Assembly: GCF_021442385.1 (NCBI RefSeq)
Contig: NZ_MUZA01000001.1
Coordinates: forward strand, 62,001-126,000
From: Micromonospora sp. MH99
GTDB taxonomy: Bacteria > Actinomycetota > Actinomycetes > Mycobacteriales > Micromonosporaceae
Length of the DNA stretch: 64,000 nucleotides
Reading direction: 5' to 3'
Position 1 is the stretch's first letter; each line of letters begins with the position of its first letter. The translations under genes were made by a program, and so were the position numbers. This document shows positions 40,681 to 51,374 of the stretch, piece after piece. The notes under the pieces were generated by a model, which saw only the letters and a list, made by a program, of their open reading frames with translations, did not search any database and had not been told where the DNA came from.

Positions 40681-41666
40681 GCCTGGGCCCCCTTCGCGAA
40701 CTCGGCATCCGACAGCGGCTGCGCCGGACGCTGCGGGAACTCCTTGCGGGCCCGTTTGCCCCATGGGGCGCCGTCGGACCGGACCACCTCGCCGGTCTCC
40801 AGCACCTGCTTGAGCCGGCGCAGGTCGTCGTCGAGCTGCTGGTGCGGTTCCTCGCCGAAGTACCTGGCGACCGCCTTGCCAATCGCCCCGCCTGGGATGT
40901 CGTACGACAGAACGACGTGCACCTCCGTGCTCAGGCCATCCGGGGCGGGCACGAACCGGACCGTACCGGCGTTCGGCACGTCGGCGTTGCCGGTCGACCG
41001 CCACGCGATCTTCTCGCCGGGCGTGTCGTCGACGATCTCCGCGTCCCACTCGACGTTCGTGCCGAACGGGGCGCTGGCGGACCAGTGGCTCGTACGGTTA
41101 CCGGTGGAGCGGATCTTTTCGAGATGAGCCATGAACGTCGGCAGGTTGTCCAGATCGCGCCAGAACGCGTAGACCTTGGGCGGCGGTTTGCGAATGGTTG
41201 TCGTGGCTGTCAGCTCCATGGGTCCTCCTCTGCGTGAACCTCGTACCGCGCCGACCTCCTTCGCCCGCGTGGCCTGTACGGCGGTCAACAGGTCCACCAC
41301 CGTGATCCCGACGATGGCGCCGGTGACAACGAGGAGCCGCCGACGGCGGCGCCCGCCCCGGTGGGCGATGGCCAGTCCGAGCGAGGCCAGGTCCATCGCG
41401 TCGCCCGCGACCCGGGTCCAGACCCACATGCTCTTGCGCCGGTTCGTCAGGAGCCCGGCCGCGTGTATCAGCTCCCGCGCCCCGACGAGTGGCACCACCG
41501 CCCGGGACGTCGGGGAGTCGTCCACGCCGCTGATCCGGCGTACCGTGTCCGATGCCGCCAGTTGTGCCACGCCCAGGCCGAGGCTCATCCAGCCGAGCCC
41601 GCGCCCTCGCCGCTGTACCTCGTCCTGCCTGGCCTTGATTGCCTCTCGGGTCGCCAGTCCGGTCAC
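40677..41666 (-). CDS. SRPBCC family protein with N-terminal membrane segments
   Basis: A 329-residue fusion. The first ~170 residues have hydrophobic helices (LGWMSLGLGVAQLAASDTV, VVPLVGARELIHAAGLL, LLVVTGAIVGITVVDLLTAV). The C-terminal ~150 residues are an SRPBCC/cyclase-dehydrase-like domain (MELTATTTIRKPPPKVYAFWRDLDNLPTFMAHLEKI...FGTNVEWDAEIVDDTPGEKIAW). Such proteins may bind lipids. GTG 41666 follows GGAGG by six bases, a strong argument for this start. It is coupled to the zinc dehydrogenase; the same pairing occurs in other actinobacteria. Confidence 0.88.
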   Translation of the reverse strand: MTGLATREAIKARQDEVQRRGRGLGWMSLGLGVAQLAASDTVRRISGVDDSPTSRAVVPLVGARELIHAAGLLTNRRKSMWVWTRVAGDAMDLASLGLAIAHRGGRRRRRLLVVTGAIVGITVVDLLTAVQATRAKEVGAVRGSRRGGPMELTATTTIRKPPPKVYAFWRDLDNLPTFMAHLEKIRSTGNRTSHWSASAPFGTNVEWDAEIVDDTPGEKIAWRSTGNADVPNAGTVRFVPAPDGLSTEVHVVLSYDIPGGAIGKAVARYFGEEPHQQLDDDLRRLKQVLETGEVVRSDGAPWGKRARKEFPQRPAQPLSDAEFAKGAQA

Positions 41667-41834
41667 GGGTAGCCTCCGTATCCGGTCGTGCCCGCCCGGG
41701 CAGCCCGATTCACGGTGCCCCGGGGCACGACTCATCGCGGCCCGGTTACCCCCTGGGAACCACCCGAACCCGCCGATCGGCCGCTGCATCGAGATCGCCC
41801 TTGGATCATCAGCGGTTCGGTCGCACCTGACCGC

Positions 41835-42959
41835 TCATCCCGCCCGCGATGGACGGGCCGTCTCGTCCCGCCAGCCGTCGGGTTCGGGATGGTAGCCGTA
41901 CGCGGCGGCCCGCACCGTCTCCTCGTTCTCCAGTCCGGAGCCGATCGCCCCGCCGACGGTGGCCAGCGAGCTGGTGATCCAGGCGAGCGTCAGATAGTCG
42001 GTGAAACCGACCGGTCGCTGCAAGGTCTGTTCCAGTACGGATGTGTCGATCAACAGCGCTCCGACGAGCACGGTTCCCACGAACAACACCACGTAGGACA
42101 CTGCCGTGGCCAGCGTGAGGGTGAGGACCGTCCCCAGGTTGAAGAGTCGGGCCAGCTCAGCCGGTGTCTCGCGGTCTGGCTTCTCCCACAGGTCGTGCGC
42201 GACGATCAGCCAGGCCACCAGCGCGGCCAGTCCGAGTAGCATGATCACGGCGAGCCGGAGTCCGCCGAGCGCATCGCCCATCTGCCAGATGGTGTCCGTG
42301 GTGAGCGCGAACGCGGCCGTGCCGAACGCGCCGACCAGCAGCTTGGACAGGCCCAGCAGGGCACGCCCCGGGCGGTTGGCGCGGACCATGCCGGCCACCA
42401 GCCGTGCCCGGCCGATCAACCCGGAGGCGACGTAGCGCCGCTCGCCGGTGTCGGCCTCGCCGATGACCCGGTGTACGGCGGGAACCCGGCGTGCCAACTC
42501 GGCCGGTGCGCGACCGGCCGTCGGTATTCGCTGGTCGGAAGCGTCGTTCAGCAGCCTGCTCACCAGATCCGGGATGGCCGAGCGGGCCGCTCGCAGCTGT
42601 TGCAGTCCCAGCGCGGGCAGGGACACCATCACGGCTCGGCGCCGGGCCGAGGTCTGCGCGACCAGCGGCATCCGCTCGGCGTGCAGTGGCAGGTCGGTCA
42701 GGCAGATCGCGACGTCCCACTGGTCGTCGGCACGCCGCTGGGCAAGATCGTCGAGCAGTGCCTCAACGCCGCCGTTGCGACGTGGCGCCACCTCGCCCCA
42801 GCCTTGCCGGACGGTCCACCGCACGTCCGCGTTGACCCGCTCGGCGAGTCGGGCGGCCAACTCGGCGGCGAGCGGCGCGGCCACCCGGGCGGGCTGGTCC
42901 GGCGGGGTCGCCACCAGCCCGACGATGATCTCCGGGTGCTGCTGTTCGCTGGGGGTCAT
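41835..42959 (-). CDS. Hypothetical protein with four C-terminal membrane segments
   Basis: 374 residues. The N-terminal half is soluble (IIVGLVATPPDQPARVAAPLAAELAARLAERV...WDVAICLTDLPLHAERMPLVAQ) and looks like a small alpha/beta domain. The second half has about four membrane helices (LGLAALVAWLIVAHDLW, TLTLATAVSYVVLFVGTVLVGALL). I do not recognise a characterised family. The start ATG 42959 has GAGCAGGAGCACC upstream. It is on the same strand as the SRPBCC/dehydrogenase pair but 168 bases away. Confidence 0.75.
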   Translation of the reverse strand: MTPSEQQHPEIIVGLVATPPDQPARVAAPLAAELAARLAERVNADVRWTVRQGWGEVAPRRNGGVEALLDDLAQRRADDQWDVAICLTDLPLHAERMPLVAQTSARRRAVMVSLPALGLQQLRAARSAIPDLVSRLLNDASDQRIPTAGRAPAELARRVPAVHRVIGEADTGERRYVASGLIGRARLVAGMVRANRPGRALLGLSKLLVGAFGTAAFALTTDTIWQMGDALGGLRLAVIMLLGLAALVAWLIVAHDLWEKPDRETPAELARLFNLGTVLTLTLATAVSYVVLFVGTVLVGALLIDTSVLEQTLQRPVGFTDYLTLAWITSSLATVGGAIGSGLENEETVRAAAYGYHPEPDGWRDETARPSRAG

Positions 42960-43372
42960 CGGTGCTCCTGCTCCTCACCGGCAGCCGGGCCCGGCCGTCG
43001 ACCGCGAAAACCGGGGGCGCCGCGCCGTCGCGGCAGCTCCTGTGCCGACTGACGTAGTGGTCGAGCAGGCCGCCGAGGGAAGCACCCCGACGAGCCCGGA
43101 CAGCGTCACTGCGACGCCCTCATCGAGCCGGGTGCCCGCCCACGCAGCCTAAGAGACCACCCCGAGGGGTGCAGCGGATTCAGCGGAAGGCGCCCTTTTG
43201 GCTCGCACCACCGTGGCCAGCCGGTCTCGCAGCTCAACAGGGGCGGGGCTGCCCATGCCTGTTCTGTCGTCAGCCGCCGGTCACACCGCTCGGCCGCGGG
43301 CATCGGCAGGAACGGCGGCAGCCTCCACGGCTTGATGTGTACGCCGACAGACCGGGCGCTTCGCCAGGAGTG
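42960..43372. other. 413-bp region containing only an AraC-gene remnant
   Basis: No intact gene was found. The segment 43215-43356 is a decayed partial copy of the AraC-family gene. The rest shows no recognisable feature. Confidence 0.6.
43215..43356 (-). pseudogene. Partial, decayed copy of the AraC-family regulator
   Basis: About 142 bases align without large gaps to 35968-36110 within the AraC-family gene, including the identical block CTCGGCCGCGGGCATCGGCA. On the minus strand it encodes VGVHIKPW-R-LPPFLPMPAAERCDR, against VGVHVKPWGLAPFLPMPAAELCDR in the intact gene. Neither a start nor the DNA-binding domain is present. It is a fragment left by duplication or by loss of a paralogue. Confidence 0.85.
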
Positions 43373-43879
43373 TCAGTAGACGTACTGATCGCAGTCGAGC
43401 CACAGATGAAGGTCGGCCAGTCGTCGCATCGTCTCTGCGGTGAGGTGGAGAGCGGGAGTCGCCACCAGAATGTCGTCGGCCCCGTCTCGGCCGGAGTGCA
43501 TCTCGATCACGACGTTGACCCCCGCCCGGAGTCCCAGCGCCTGCCGGGCGCGCGCCAGCCCTTCGGCGTGCGGCTCGATGAGGCCGAGCAACTCGATGAG
43601 AAGAAGCTCAGTGTCGTACTCAGGCCGCCGTGGCACGTCGACGTACCAACCGCTCAACCTGTGAACGCGCTGACCCGTGGCTTCGCCGCGCCGGTGAACC
43701 CGCGTCGGCTCCAGCCCTACCAGCCGCGTTACGTGTGCCGGATCGAAGTCACCACCGTCGGAATCCCCCGCAGCCGCCACCCTCAGATAGGCGCGTTGAA
43801 TGCACGTCACCGCGACCGGGCCGGCAAGGACCTGGTCTTCATCGTTGTCCACAATCCGAGAATCGTACGACCGGGCCAC
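43373..43879 (-). CDS. DUF4279 domain-containing protein
   Basis: A 168-residue soluble protein. The core AYLRVAA...FDPAHVTRLVGLEPTRVHRRGE...LSGWYVDVPRRPEYDTELLLIELL matches DUF4279, a small domain of unknown function with an N-terminal strand, a W-containing strand and a C-terminal helix. No signal peptide or membrane helix. It lies between the AraC remnant and the divergent MFS gene. The function is unknown; some relatives occur next to toxin immunity genes, but nothing of that kind is seen here. Confidence 0.85.
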   Translation of the reverse strand: MARSYDSRIVDNDEDQVLAGPVAVTCIQRAYLRVAAAGDSDGGDFDPAHVTRLVGLEPTRVHRRGEATGQRVHRLSGWYVDVPRRPEYDTELLLIELLGLIEPHAEGLARARQALGLRAGVNVVIEMHSGRDGADDILVATPALHLTAETMRRLADLHLWLDCDQYVY

Positions 43880-43986
43880 GAAGACCGGCCGATGCCATCG
43901 ACGCTGCTAATCTGCGATCAGAATCGGGATCTGCACGCGTCCGGTGGCTGGGTAGGCGCGTCTCTTCGTCATGCGAGGAGAACGCC

Positions 43987-45207
43987 TTGTCCTACCGCCA
44001 GCTCGCCCGTGCGACCCGTCCCGCCATCTTCCCCATCGGCTTTCTGGCGCGGCTGCCGTATGCGATGACGCCCCTGGGGACGCTGCTGCTGCTGCGGCAT
44101 GCCACGGGCAGTTATGCCTTCGCCGGCGCGGCCGCCGCAGCTCAGAGCCTCGCCATCGGCGCGGGAGGCGTTATCGTCGGACGGCTGGCCGACCGCACCA
44201 GCATCCGTCGGCTCGGCGTCTGGATGGCCGTTGCGAACGCCGTCGCTCTGGCGGGCCTCCTTGCCGCCACCTTCGCTGATCGTCCGACGCTTGTCGCCGC
44301 TGCTGTCCTCGTCGGTGCGACTCAACCGCAGGTAGGTCCGCTGATCCGTGTGTACTGGTCCCATCTGGCGCGGTTGCGGCCTGGCCAGCCCGATCTGGTG
44401 ACCACCGCCCTGTCATACGAAGCTGCTGCGGACGAGGCGAGTTTCATCGCCGGGCCCGCGGTCGTCGGGCTTCTCGCTGCGGCGTGGGCGCCCGTGCCAT
44501 CAGGTGCGCCGCTGACGGCCTGCATCGTGCTCCTCCTCGCGGCGGCGGCTCCGTTGGCGTTGCTGTACCGAACCGCGCCCGAGCGGGTGTCGTCGCAGTC
44601 CGTGGCGTCGCCCCTGCCCCGGGCAGGACTGGCAGCGATGTGCGCCGCCATGGCGATCATGGGTGCAATCTTCGGCACCGTTCAGGTAGGAGTGACGGCA
44701 TACGCCACCACGGCAGACAACCCCTCTGCCGGCGGACTGCTGTACGCCGCGCTAGGGGCGGGCAGCGCCGTCGCCGGCATCGCCTACGCCTGGATCCCAT
44801 CCCGGGTTACCCTGCGGACCCGCTATCGCCTGTTCGCTCTCGGGCTTGTCATCGCCATGAGCCTGCTGCCGGCCGGCGGAGCACAGCTGCCACTTGCGGC
44901 GGTCGTCCTGGTAGCCGGGATCGCCATCGCGCCCTACATGATCACCATTTACGCCATCACCGAGCGGTTGGCGCCCGCCCGAGTCGCGATCACGATGAGT
45001 ATCGTCTGCGCCGCCGGACCCGTCGGCACAGCTGCCGGCCAGTCACTCGCCGGTCTGCTCGCGGAGCAATTCGGACACCGCGCCCCCTTCCTGCTGCCGC
45101 CCATGCTGGCGGCAGCCGCCCTCATCCTCGCCGCCACGAACGGCGCCACCACTGTTGGGCAGGTGCGGGCGGTCGGCTCGCGACTCGGCCACCGGGTGGG
45201 GCGGTAG
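43987..45207 (+). CDS. MFS transporter
   Basis: A 406-residue major facilitator protein with about 12 hydrophobic segments. The first-half loop GAGGVIVGRLADRTSIRRLG is the MFS motif A equivalent, and the second half repeats the pattern less strictly. The predicted role is drug or metabolite efflux. The start is TTG 43987 (LSYRQLARATRPAIFPI), chosen because a GAGGAG ribosome site lies right upstream and the upstream frame has no similarity. The substrate is unknown. Confidence 0.9.
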   Translation: MSYRQLARATRPAIFPIGFLARLPYAMTPLGTLLLLRHATGSYAFAGAAAAAQSLAIGAGGVIVGRLADRTSIRRLGVWMAVANAVALAGLLAATFADRPTLVAAAVLVGATQPQVGPLIRVYWSHLARLRPGQPDLVTTALSYEAAADEASFIAGPAVVGLLAAAWAPVPSGAPLTACIVLLLAAAAPLALLYRTAPERVSSQSVASPLPRAGLAAMCAAMAIMGAIFGTVQVGVTAYATTADNPSAGGLLYAALGAGSAVAGIAYAWIPSRVTLRTRYRLFALGLVIAMSLLPAGGAQLPLAAVVLVAGIAIAPYMITIYAITERLAPARVAITMSIVCAAGPVGTAAGQSLAGLLAEQFGHRAPFLLPPMLAAAALILAATNGATTVGQVRAVGSRLGHRVGR

Positions 45208-45233
45208 GCGAAGCGGTGAGGGCCGGAACCGGT

Positions 45234-45264
45234 GTGGACGGCCGCCCGGTGCGCGGCCGTCCAC
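45234..45264. terminator. Bidirectional terminator between MFS and PQQ dehydrogenase genes
   Basis: GTGGACGGCCGC and GCGGCCGTCCAC form a perfect 12-bp stem with a 7-base loop, placed between two convergent genes (stops at 45207 and 45303). Confidence 0.7.
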
Positions 45265-45302
45265 CAGGTTGGGGCGGATGCGGAGCGAACCGCCCCCAGT
45301 GC

Positions 45303-46547
45303 TCAGCGGCTCGCCACCGCGCTGGGCGAGGCCGGCGGGACCCGCTCGAACCGCACCTTGCTCAACCATCCCGGGAGGTCGCTGAGGACGTACAACTCGC
45401 CGTGCACATCGGCGGCGAACGCCGTCGGCTGGGTGGGGAAGGTGCCGATCTCGGCAGACTCGTAGCCACCCGTGGACGTTTGACGCACGGCGAACGCGCG
45501 GGTCGAGCAGTAGTCGCTCGCGATGTAGGTCCCCTGCGCCTCCGGGGTGACGGACCCGCGGTACACCAAGCCGCCGATGATGGAGCAGTTCTCCGTCAGG
45601 TAGTGCTCGTACTCGACTACCGGGTCGGTGAGCCGTACGCCCGGCCGGCACTGCGTCTGGTCGAAGACCGGCGTGCCCTCCTTGCAGGACCAGCCCAGGT
45701 TCGCGCCGCGCTGCGACGGGCGGATGTGGTTGATCTCCTCGATCAGGCCCTGGCCGACGTCGCCGATCCACAGCGAGTTGTCGACCGGGTCGATGGAGAA
45801 CTTCCACGGGTTACGCAGCCCGTACACCCAGATCTCCGGCCGCGCGCCGGCCGTGCGGACGAACGGGTTGTCGAAGGGTACGCAGTAGGGCTTGCCTCCG
45901 CAGCTGCGGTTGACGTCGATCCGCACGATCTTGCCGAGCAGGGTGCCGAGGTTCTGGCCGCTCTTGAACGGGTCGTTCGCGCCGCCGCCGTCGCCGGTCG
46001 ACCAGTAGAGGTAGCCGTCGCGGCCGAACGCCACCTGCCCGCCGTTGTGGTTGCCGTACTCGGCGTGCTCCTGGGTGAGCAGCACCTGCAGCCGGTCGGG
46101 AGCGCCGAGGGGCACTCGCGCCAGGGTCAGCGTGCCGGCCGGCAGGCTCGTGTAGGCCACGTACAGCATCCCGGTCCGCGCGAAGTTCGGCGCAGGCGTG
46201 ATGCCGAGGAGGCCACGCTCGTTGTCCGACGTGTCGACGCGGGCGGTCAGGTCGAGCACCGGCTCTGCCGCCAGGCCGGTGTCGGGGTGGTACGCGCGGA
46301 CGGTGCCGTTCTTCTCCGCGATCAGCATCCGACCGTCCGGCAGTCCGGTGATCGCGATCGGACGCTGCAGGCCGAACGCGACCCGTTCGGACACCACTGT
46401 CAGCTCGGCGAGTGGCGCCGCACGGGTGTGGGATGCGCCGGCCGTCGCGGTGCTGGCCACCGACGCCGATGGCATCAGTAGCGCGGACAGGGCCAGGGTG
46501 AGCAGCCCGACCAGCATGGTGGCCGGGCGATAACGCCGTCGCTGCAT
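45303..46547 (-). CDS. Secreted PQQ-dependent sugar dehydrogenase-like protein
   Basis: A 414-residue exported beta-propeller of the glucose/sorbosone dehydrogenase family. The signal peptide (LVGLLTLALSALLMPSASVAS) precedes the core: RPIAITGLPDGRMLIAEKNGTVR, DNERGLLGITPAPNF, HNGGQVAFGRDGYLYWSTGDGGGANDP, EIWVYGLRNPWKFSIDP and ADVHGELYVLSD. The family oxidises aldoses with PQQ and Ca2+. ATG 46547 follows GAGGAG by six bases. It lies downstream of an AA10 LPMO gene, for which such dehydrogenases can act as electron donors. Confidence 0.92.
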   Translation of the reverse strand: MQRRRYRPATMLVGLLTLALSALLMPSASVASTATAGASHTRAAPLAELTVVSERVAFGLQRPIAITGLPDGRMLIAEKNGTVRAYHPDTGLAAEPVLDLTARVDTSDNERGLLGITPAPNFARTGMLYVAYTSLPAGTLTLARVPLGAPDRLQVLLTQEHAEYGNHNGGQVAFGRDGYLYWSTGDGGGANDPFKSGQNLGTLLGKIVRIDVNRSCGGKPYCVPFDNPFVRTAGARPEIWVYGLRNPWKFSIDPVDNSLWIGDVGQGLIEEINHIRPSQRGANLGWSCKEGTPVFDQTQCRPGVRLTDPVVEYEHYLTENCSIIGGLVYRGSVTPEAQGTYIASDYCSTRAFAVRQTSTGGYESAEIGTFPTQPTAFAADVHGELYVLSDLPGWLSKVRFERVPPASPSAVASR

Positions 46548-46585
46548 GTTCAGCTCCTCGAGCAGGTGGGTGGTGGCGCGGTCGG

Positions 46586-46595
46586 GGAACGTTCC
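46586..46595. promoter_or_regulatory. Palindrome GGAACGTTCC upstream of the PQQ dehydrogenase
   Basis: A perfect 10-bp palindrome 39 bp before the start. It shares the TGGRAC...TTCC pattern with the CebR-like site at 47411, so a LacI-type sugar regulator could bind here too. Weak evidence on its own. Confidence 0.3.
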
Positions 46596-46633
46596 ACAGA
46601 ACATCGACTCACGGCACTATCGGGAGGGCACTC

Positions 46634-46663
46634 CGGCCCAGGGTGCCAACGCGCCCTGGGCCG
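46634..46663 (-). terminator. Hairpin downstream of the AA10 LPMO gene
   Basis: CGGCCCAGGG and CCCTGGGCCG pair over 10 bp with a 10-base loop, 31 bases after the LPMO stop codon. It probably ends the LPMO transcript before the sugar dehydrogenase gene. Confidence 0.65.
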
Positions 46664-46693
46664 AAGTGGTGCCGTGCCGGTCGGACCTGCCGA

Positions 46694-47374
46694 TCAGGTG
46701 ATGGTGATGTCGCTGCACCACATGTAGGTCTGGTCCAGGTGTGACGCCCTCCAGATCACGAACAGGATCTGGTTCCCGCTGCGTGCGGGCAGCGAGACGT
46801 TGAACGAGATGTTCTGCGCTGGCGCGTAGCGTCCGGTCGTCGCGATCAGGTCGAGGTTGCCCCACCCGAGTCGCTGGGTGGCCGGGTTGAACCCCTGCTT
46901 GGTGACGTAGACCTGGAAGTAGTCAGCACCGTGGCTGGCCTGGTCGTACATCTGGACCGTGAGGTTGCGGCTGACGGTGGTCGCCTTCCACGGTCCGGGC
47001 TGGTTCACCGCGTCGTTCCTGGAGAGGGCGTTGCTGCACAGTTGCCCGTCGGGCGTGCGGGCCTGGTACTGACCAGCGAGGCCGTCCCGCAGTTGGCTCA
47101 TCCAGTTCCACATGGTGTCGGGGTTCGCCTGGAACGCCTGCCAGCACATGGGGTCCTGCTGCTGCATGGCCGGGTTGGTGTGCTGGTTGCCCCAGGTCTT
47201 CCAGCACTGGTACGCGCGGGTCGCCGGACTGATGACGGTGCCGTGGGCCTGGGCTGCGCCGGTCCAGGGCAGCGTGCCGACCACCATGGCGAACATCAGA
47301 ACGAGCGCCTGGAGGGACCGCCGGACGGTTGACCTGGGTCGTCCGCCGGATTGATCGGACGTGTGTGAACGCAC
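46694..47374 (-). CDS. AA10 lytic polysaccharide monooxygenase
   Basis: A 226-residue secreted copper enzyme. After signal-peptide cleavage at AQA-H44, the mature N-terminus is HGTVISPATRAYQC, whose His forms the histidine brace with H148 in YDQASHGADYF. Cysteines in YQCWKTWG and MWCSDITIT are typical. The protein ends with the catalytic domain and has no carbohydrate-binding module. AA10 enzymes oxidatively cleave cellulose or chitin; the short form and its context with xylanase and a CebR-like operator favour cellulose. Expression is probably controlled by the operator at 47411-47424. Confidence 0.95.
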   Translation of the reverse strand: MRSHTSDQSGGRPRSTVRRSLQALVLMFAMVVGTLPWTGAAQAHGTVISPATRAYQCWKTWGNQHTNPAMQQQDPMCWQAFQANPDTMWNWMSQLRDGLAGQYQARTPDGQLCSNALSRNDAVNQPGPWKATTVSRNLTVQMYDQASHGADYFQVYVTKQGFNPATQRLGWGNLDLIATTGRYAPAQNISFNVSLPARSGNQILFVIWRASHLDQTYMWCSDITIT

Positions 47375-47410
47375 TGTTCATCCTCCGTTCCTCGGTACGA
47401 GAGATCAGTA

Positions 47411-47424
47411 TGGGAACGCTCCCA
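47411..47424. promoter_or_regulatory. CebR/CelR-type operator TGGGAACGCTCCCA
   Basis: A 14-bp palindrome differing by one base from the known cellulose-regulator box TGGGAGCGCTCCCA of Streptomyces and Thermobifida. It lies 37 bp upstream of the LPMO start. The LacI-family CebR/CelR releases it on binding cellobiose. Confidence 0.88.
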
Positions 47425-47550
47425 AAGTCACTGTTGCATCTATTAACTTAAATATCAATGCTGATCTATCTATAGGTGGATGTGAAGCAAGCTGTCCGAG
47501 ATCGCCGGATCGATGACGGGTCCACGGACCCTGCTGGGGCGCCGGTGTGG

Positions 47551-48129
47551 TCAGAGTCCGGCGGCGGCGTCGTACCGGCGCCGCTGGTCGGCCATCTCCG
47601 CGGCGGTCAGCGCCTCCTCCTGCGCCAACGTCGCGTATTTGGCCGGGAACATCTCGCGCAGCCGGTCGACGAACCTGACGTCGGCTGTCGCCTCGACGAC
47701 CTGGATGCCGGGAGGGTCGGTGGACATGTCCATGATCAGTGGGCCGGCCAGCTTGACGGCCACGTCCCAGGGGCGCTTCTGCTCGGCGATTCCGCAGAGG
47801 TGGAAGCCGTAGACCTTCTGCACCTCGGCGACGGTGGTGGCGTCGGCCGGTTCGTAGCCGTAGACGCGCACTCCGCAGATGACCGGTGGCTTCTCGGCGG
47901 CGTCGCCCTGCCGGGCGCTGTGTCCGGCGTGGTTGTGCTGCCCCGGGTCCGTCTGTTCGAGCGTGGTCCGCATCCGGGCCACGATCTGCGCCTGCAGATC
48001 CGCCGGCTCCGCCCCCGAGTCGGCCCGAGTGACAAGGACGACCGCGCCGACCAGCACCGCCAGCAGGACCACCGCCGCCCAGAGCGGACGGCGGCCGTAC
48101 CGCTCCGCGAAACTCTCTCCGGAATCCAT
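47551..48129 (-). CDS. Membrane-anchored hypothetical protein
   Basis: 192 residues. One N-terminal membrane helix (PLWAAVVLLAVLVGAVVLVT) places the rest outside the cell. The extracellular part has two cysteines (PVICGVRVYGYEP, YGFHLCGIAEQ), which could form a disulfide, and a C-terminal helical segment (FVDRLREMFPAKYATLAQEEALTAAEMADQRRRYD). I recognise no characterised family. The ATG at 48129 is the likely start. It is on the same strand as the LPMO gene but lies 177 bases upstream of it. Confidence 0.75.
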   Translation of the reverse strand: MDSGESFAERYGRRPLWAAVVLLAVLVGAVVLVTRADSGAEPADLQAQIVARMRTTLEQTDPGQHNHAGHSARQGDAAEKPPVICGVRVYGYEPADATTVAEVQKVYGFHLCGIAEQKRPWDVAVKLAGPLIMDMSTDPPGIQVVEATADVRFVDRLREMFPAKYATLAQEEALTAAEMADQRRRYDAAAGL

Positions 48130-50232
<2,103 letters not shown>

Positions 50233-50332
50233 TCGGCGGCACGCACCAGCCGCGCCGCCTCAGCACGCTGACCCGGCCCGGAGCCACTCGGCTCCGGGCC
50301 CGGGTGTGCGGCAGTGGTCGGTCGAACCCGCT

Positions 50333-50369
50333 GTGCTTCGGTCGGCCGGCAGCCGGCCGACCGAAGCAC
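50333..50369 (+). terminator. Perfect 17-bp hairpin after the xylanase gene
   Basis: GTGCTTCGGTCGGCCGG and its exact complement flank a three-base loop (CAG). This is one of the strongest hairpins in the window and lies 101 bases after the xylanase stop, without a U tract. Terminator or transcript-stabilising element. Confidence 0.75.
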
Positions 50370-50432
50370 CTGCCGAATGTTCCTGCTGGCCCGGCCCGTG
50401 TGGTGGGGGACCAGCCGTCATGGAGGATGACC

Positions 50433-51206
50433 ATGCGCAATCTTCTCGCGGCGCTCAGCGCCGCCCTGATCCTCGGCACCGCAGTCGGCAGCGTTCCGGC
50501 CGGCGCATCGGGCGCCCCCCTGTCCTCGTGCCCCCGCGGCCTGCTCTTCTGTGAGGACTTCGAGCGACTGCCTTCCGGAGGGGCCAGCACGGTGAACTGG
50601 GGCGTCGACACCCGCCACGGCACGCTCACCGTGGAACGCGCCCGCCGCGGCAACCAGGTGCTGCACATCCACACGGTGGACAACGGCCGCGCCTTCCTGC
50701 GCGTCGACGACTTCGCCGCGCCGGGCAACCGCTTCTACGGCCGGATGCGTCTGCGCGTCGATGCCTTCCCCACCGCACCGGACTGGGCGCACTTCACGCT
50801 TGTGGAAGCCACCGGCGCCGGCAGCGCGGAGGTCGTCCGTCCGGTCGGTGGCCAGTACGCGCCCACGGTCCCCGGAACGTTCTGGGGGGTCGGCGCCGAC
50901 GGTGGTCCGACCGGCGACTGGACCAACTGGCGCGAGTCCGCGCCGGTCGTCGAGGACACCTGGCAGTGCTTCGAGTGGAAGATGGACGCGGCGGACAACC
51001 GCGTCGCGGTGTGGATCGACGGCGTGGCGAACCCGGAGCTGACCGCCTCCACGACCGACCACGGTGGCAACGATGTTCCCTTCGTCCTGCCGACTGTCGA
51101 CACGGTGAAGATCGGCTGGCAGCTTTACCAGGGCGGCACGACACCTGGCGAATTCGACCTCTGGATCGACGACATCGCCCTCTCGAGTAAGCGGCTCGGC
51201 TGCTGA
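50433..51206 (+). CDS. Secreted Cip1-like beta-jelly-roll protein
   Basis: A 257-residue exported protein. After a signal peptide (LLAALSAALILGTAVGSVPAGASG) the segment LLFCEDFERLPSG opens a concanavalin-like jelly roll. Features such as RFYGRMRLRVDAFPTAPDWAHFTLVEATG, WRESAPVVEDTWQCFEWKMDAADNRVAVWIDG and DLWIDDIALS match Cip1-type proteins and related polysaccharide lyases. Cip1 is co-secreted with cellulases in fungi; its catalytic role is unsettled. ATG 50433 follows GGAGG by six bases. The neighbouring xylanase and LPMO support a role in plant biomass breakdown. Confidence 0.82.
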   Translation: MRNLLAALSAALILGTAVGSVPAGASGAPLSSCPRGLLFCEDFERLPSGGASTVNWGVDTRHGTLTVERARRGNQVLHIHTVDNGRAFLRVDDFAAPGNRFYGRMRLRVDAFPTAPDWAHFTLVEATGAGSAEVVRPVGGQYAPTVPGTFWGVGADGGPTGDWTNWRESAPVVEDTWQCFEWKMDAADNRVAVWIDGVANPELTASTTDHGGNDVPFVLPTVDTVKIGWQLYQGGTTPGEFDLWIDDIALSSKRLGC

Positions 51207-51270
51207 CCTGAAGCCCGGCTCGGAGGCTCTCGACACCTGTCGTCGCGAGGTCGGTCCCGATCGGCGTCCC

Positions 51271-51304
51271 TGCCGGGGTGCGGCGGCAAAGCCGCACCCC
51301 GGCA
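51271..51304. terminator. Bidirectional terminator hairpin
   Basis: TGCCGGGGTGCGGC and its exact complement (14 bp) flank a six-base loop. It lies between the convergent Cip1-like and PP2C genes (ends at 51206 and 51375). Confidence 0.75.
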
Positions 51305-51374
51305 GCGGGTCGCAGGGCGGGTCAGGCCGAGAGGGGGGCGCCAGCTTCCCGGCGGTGCGGCCGCACCTGTCGAG

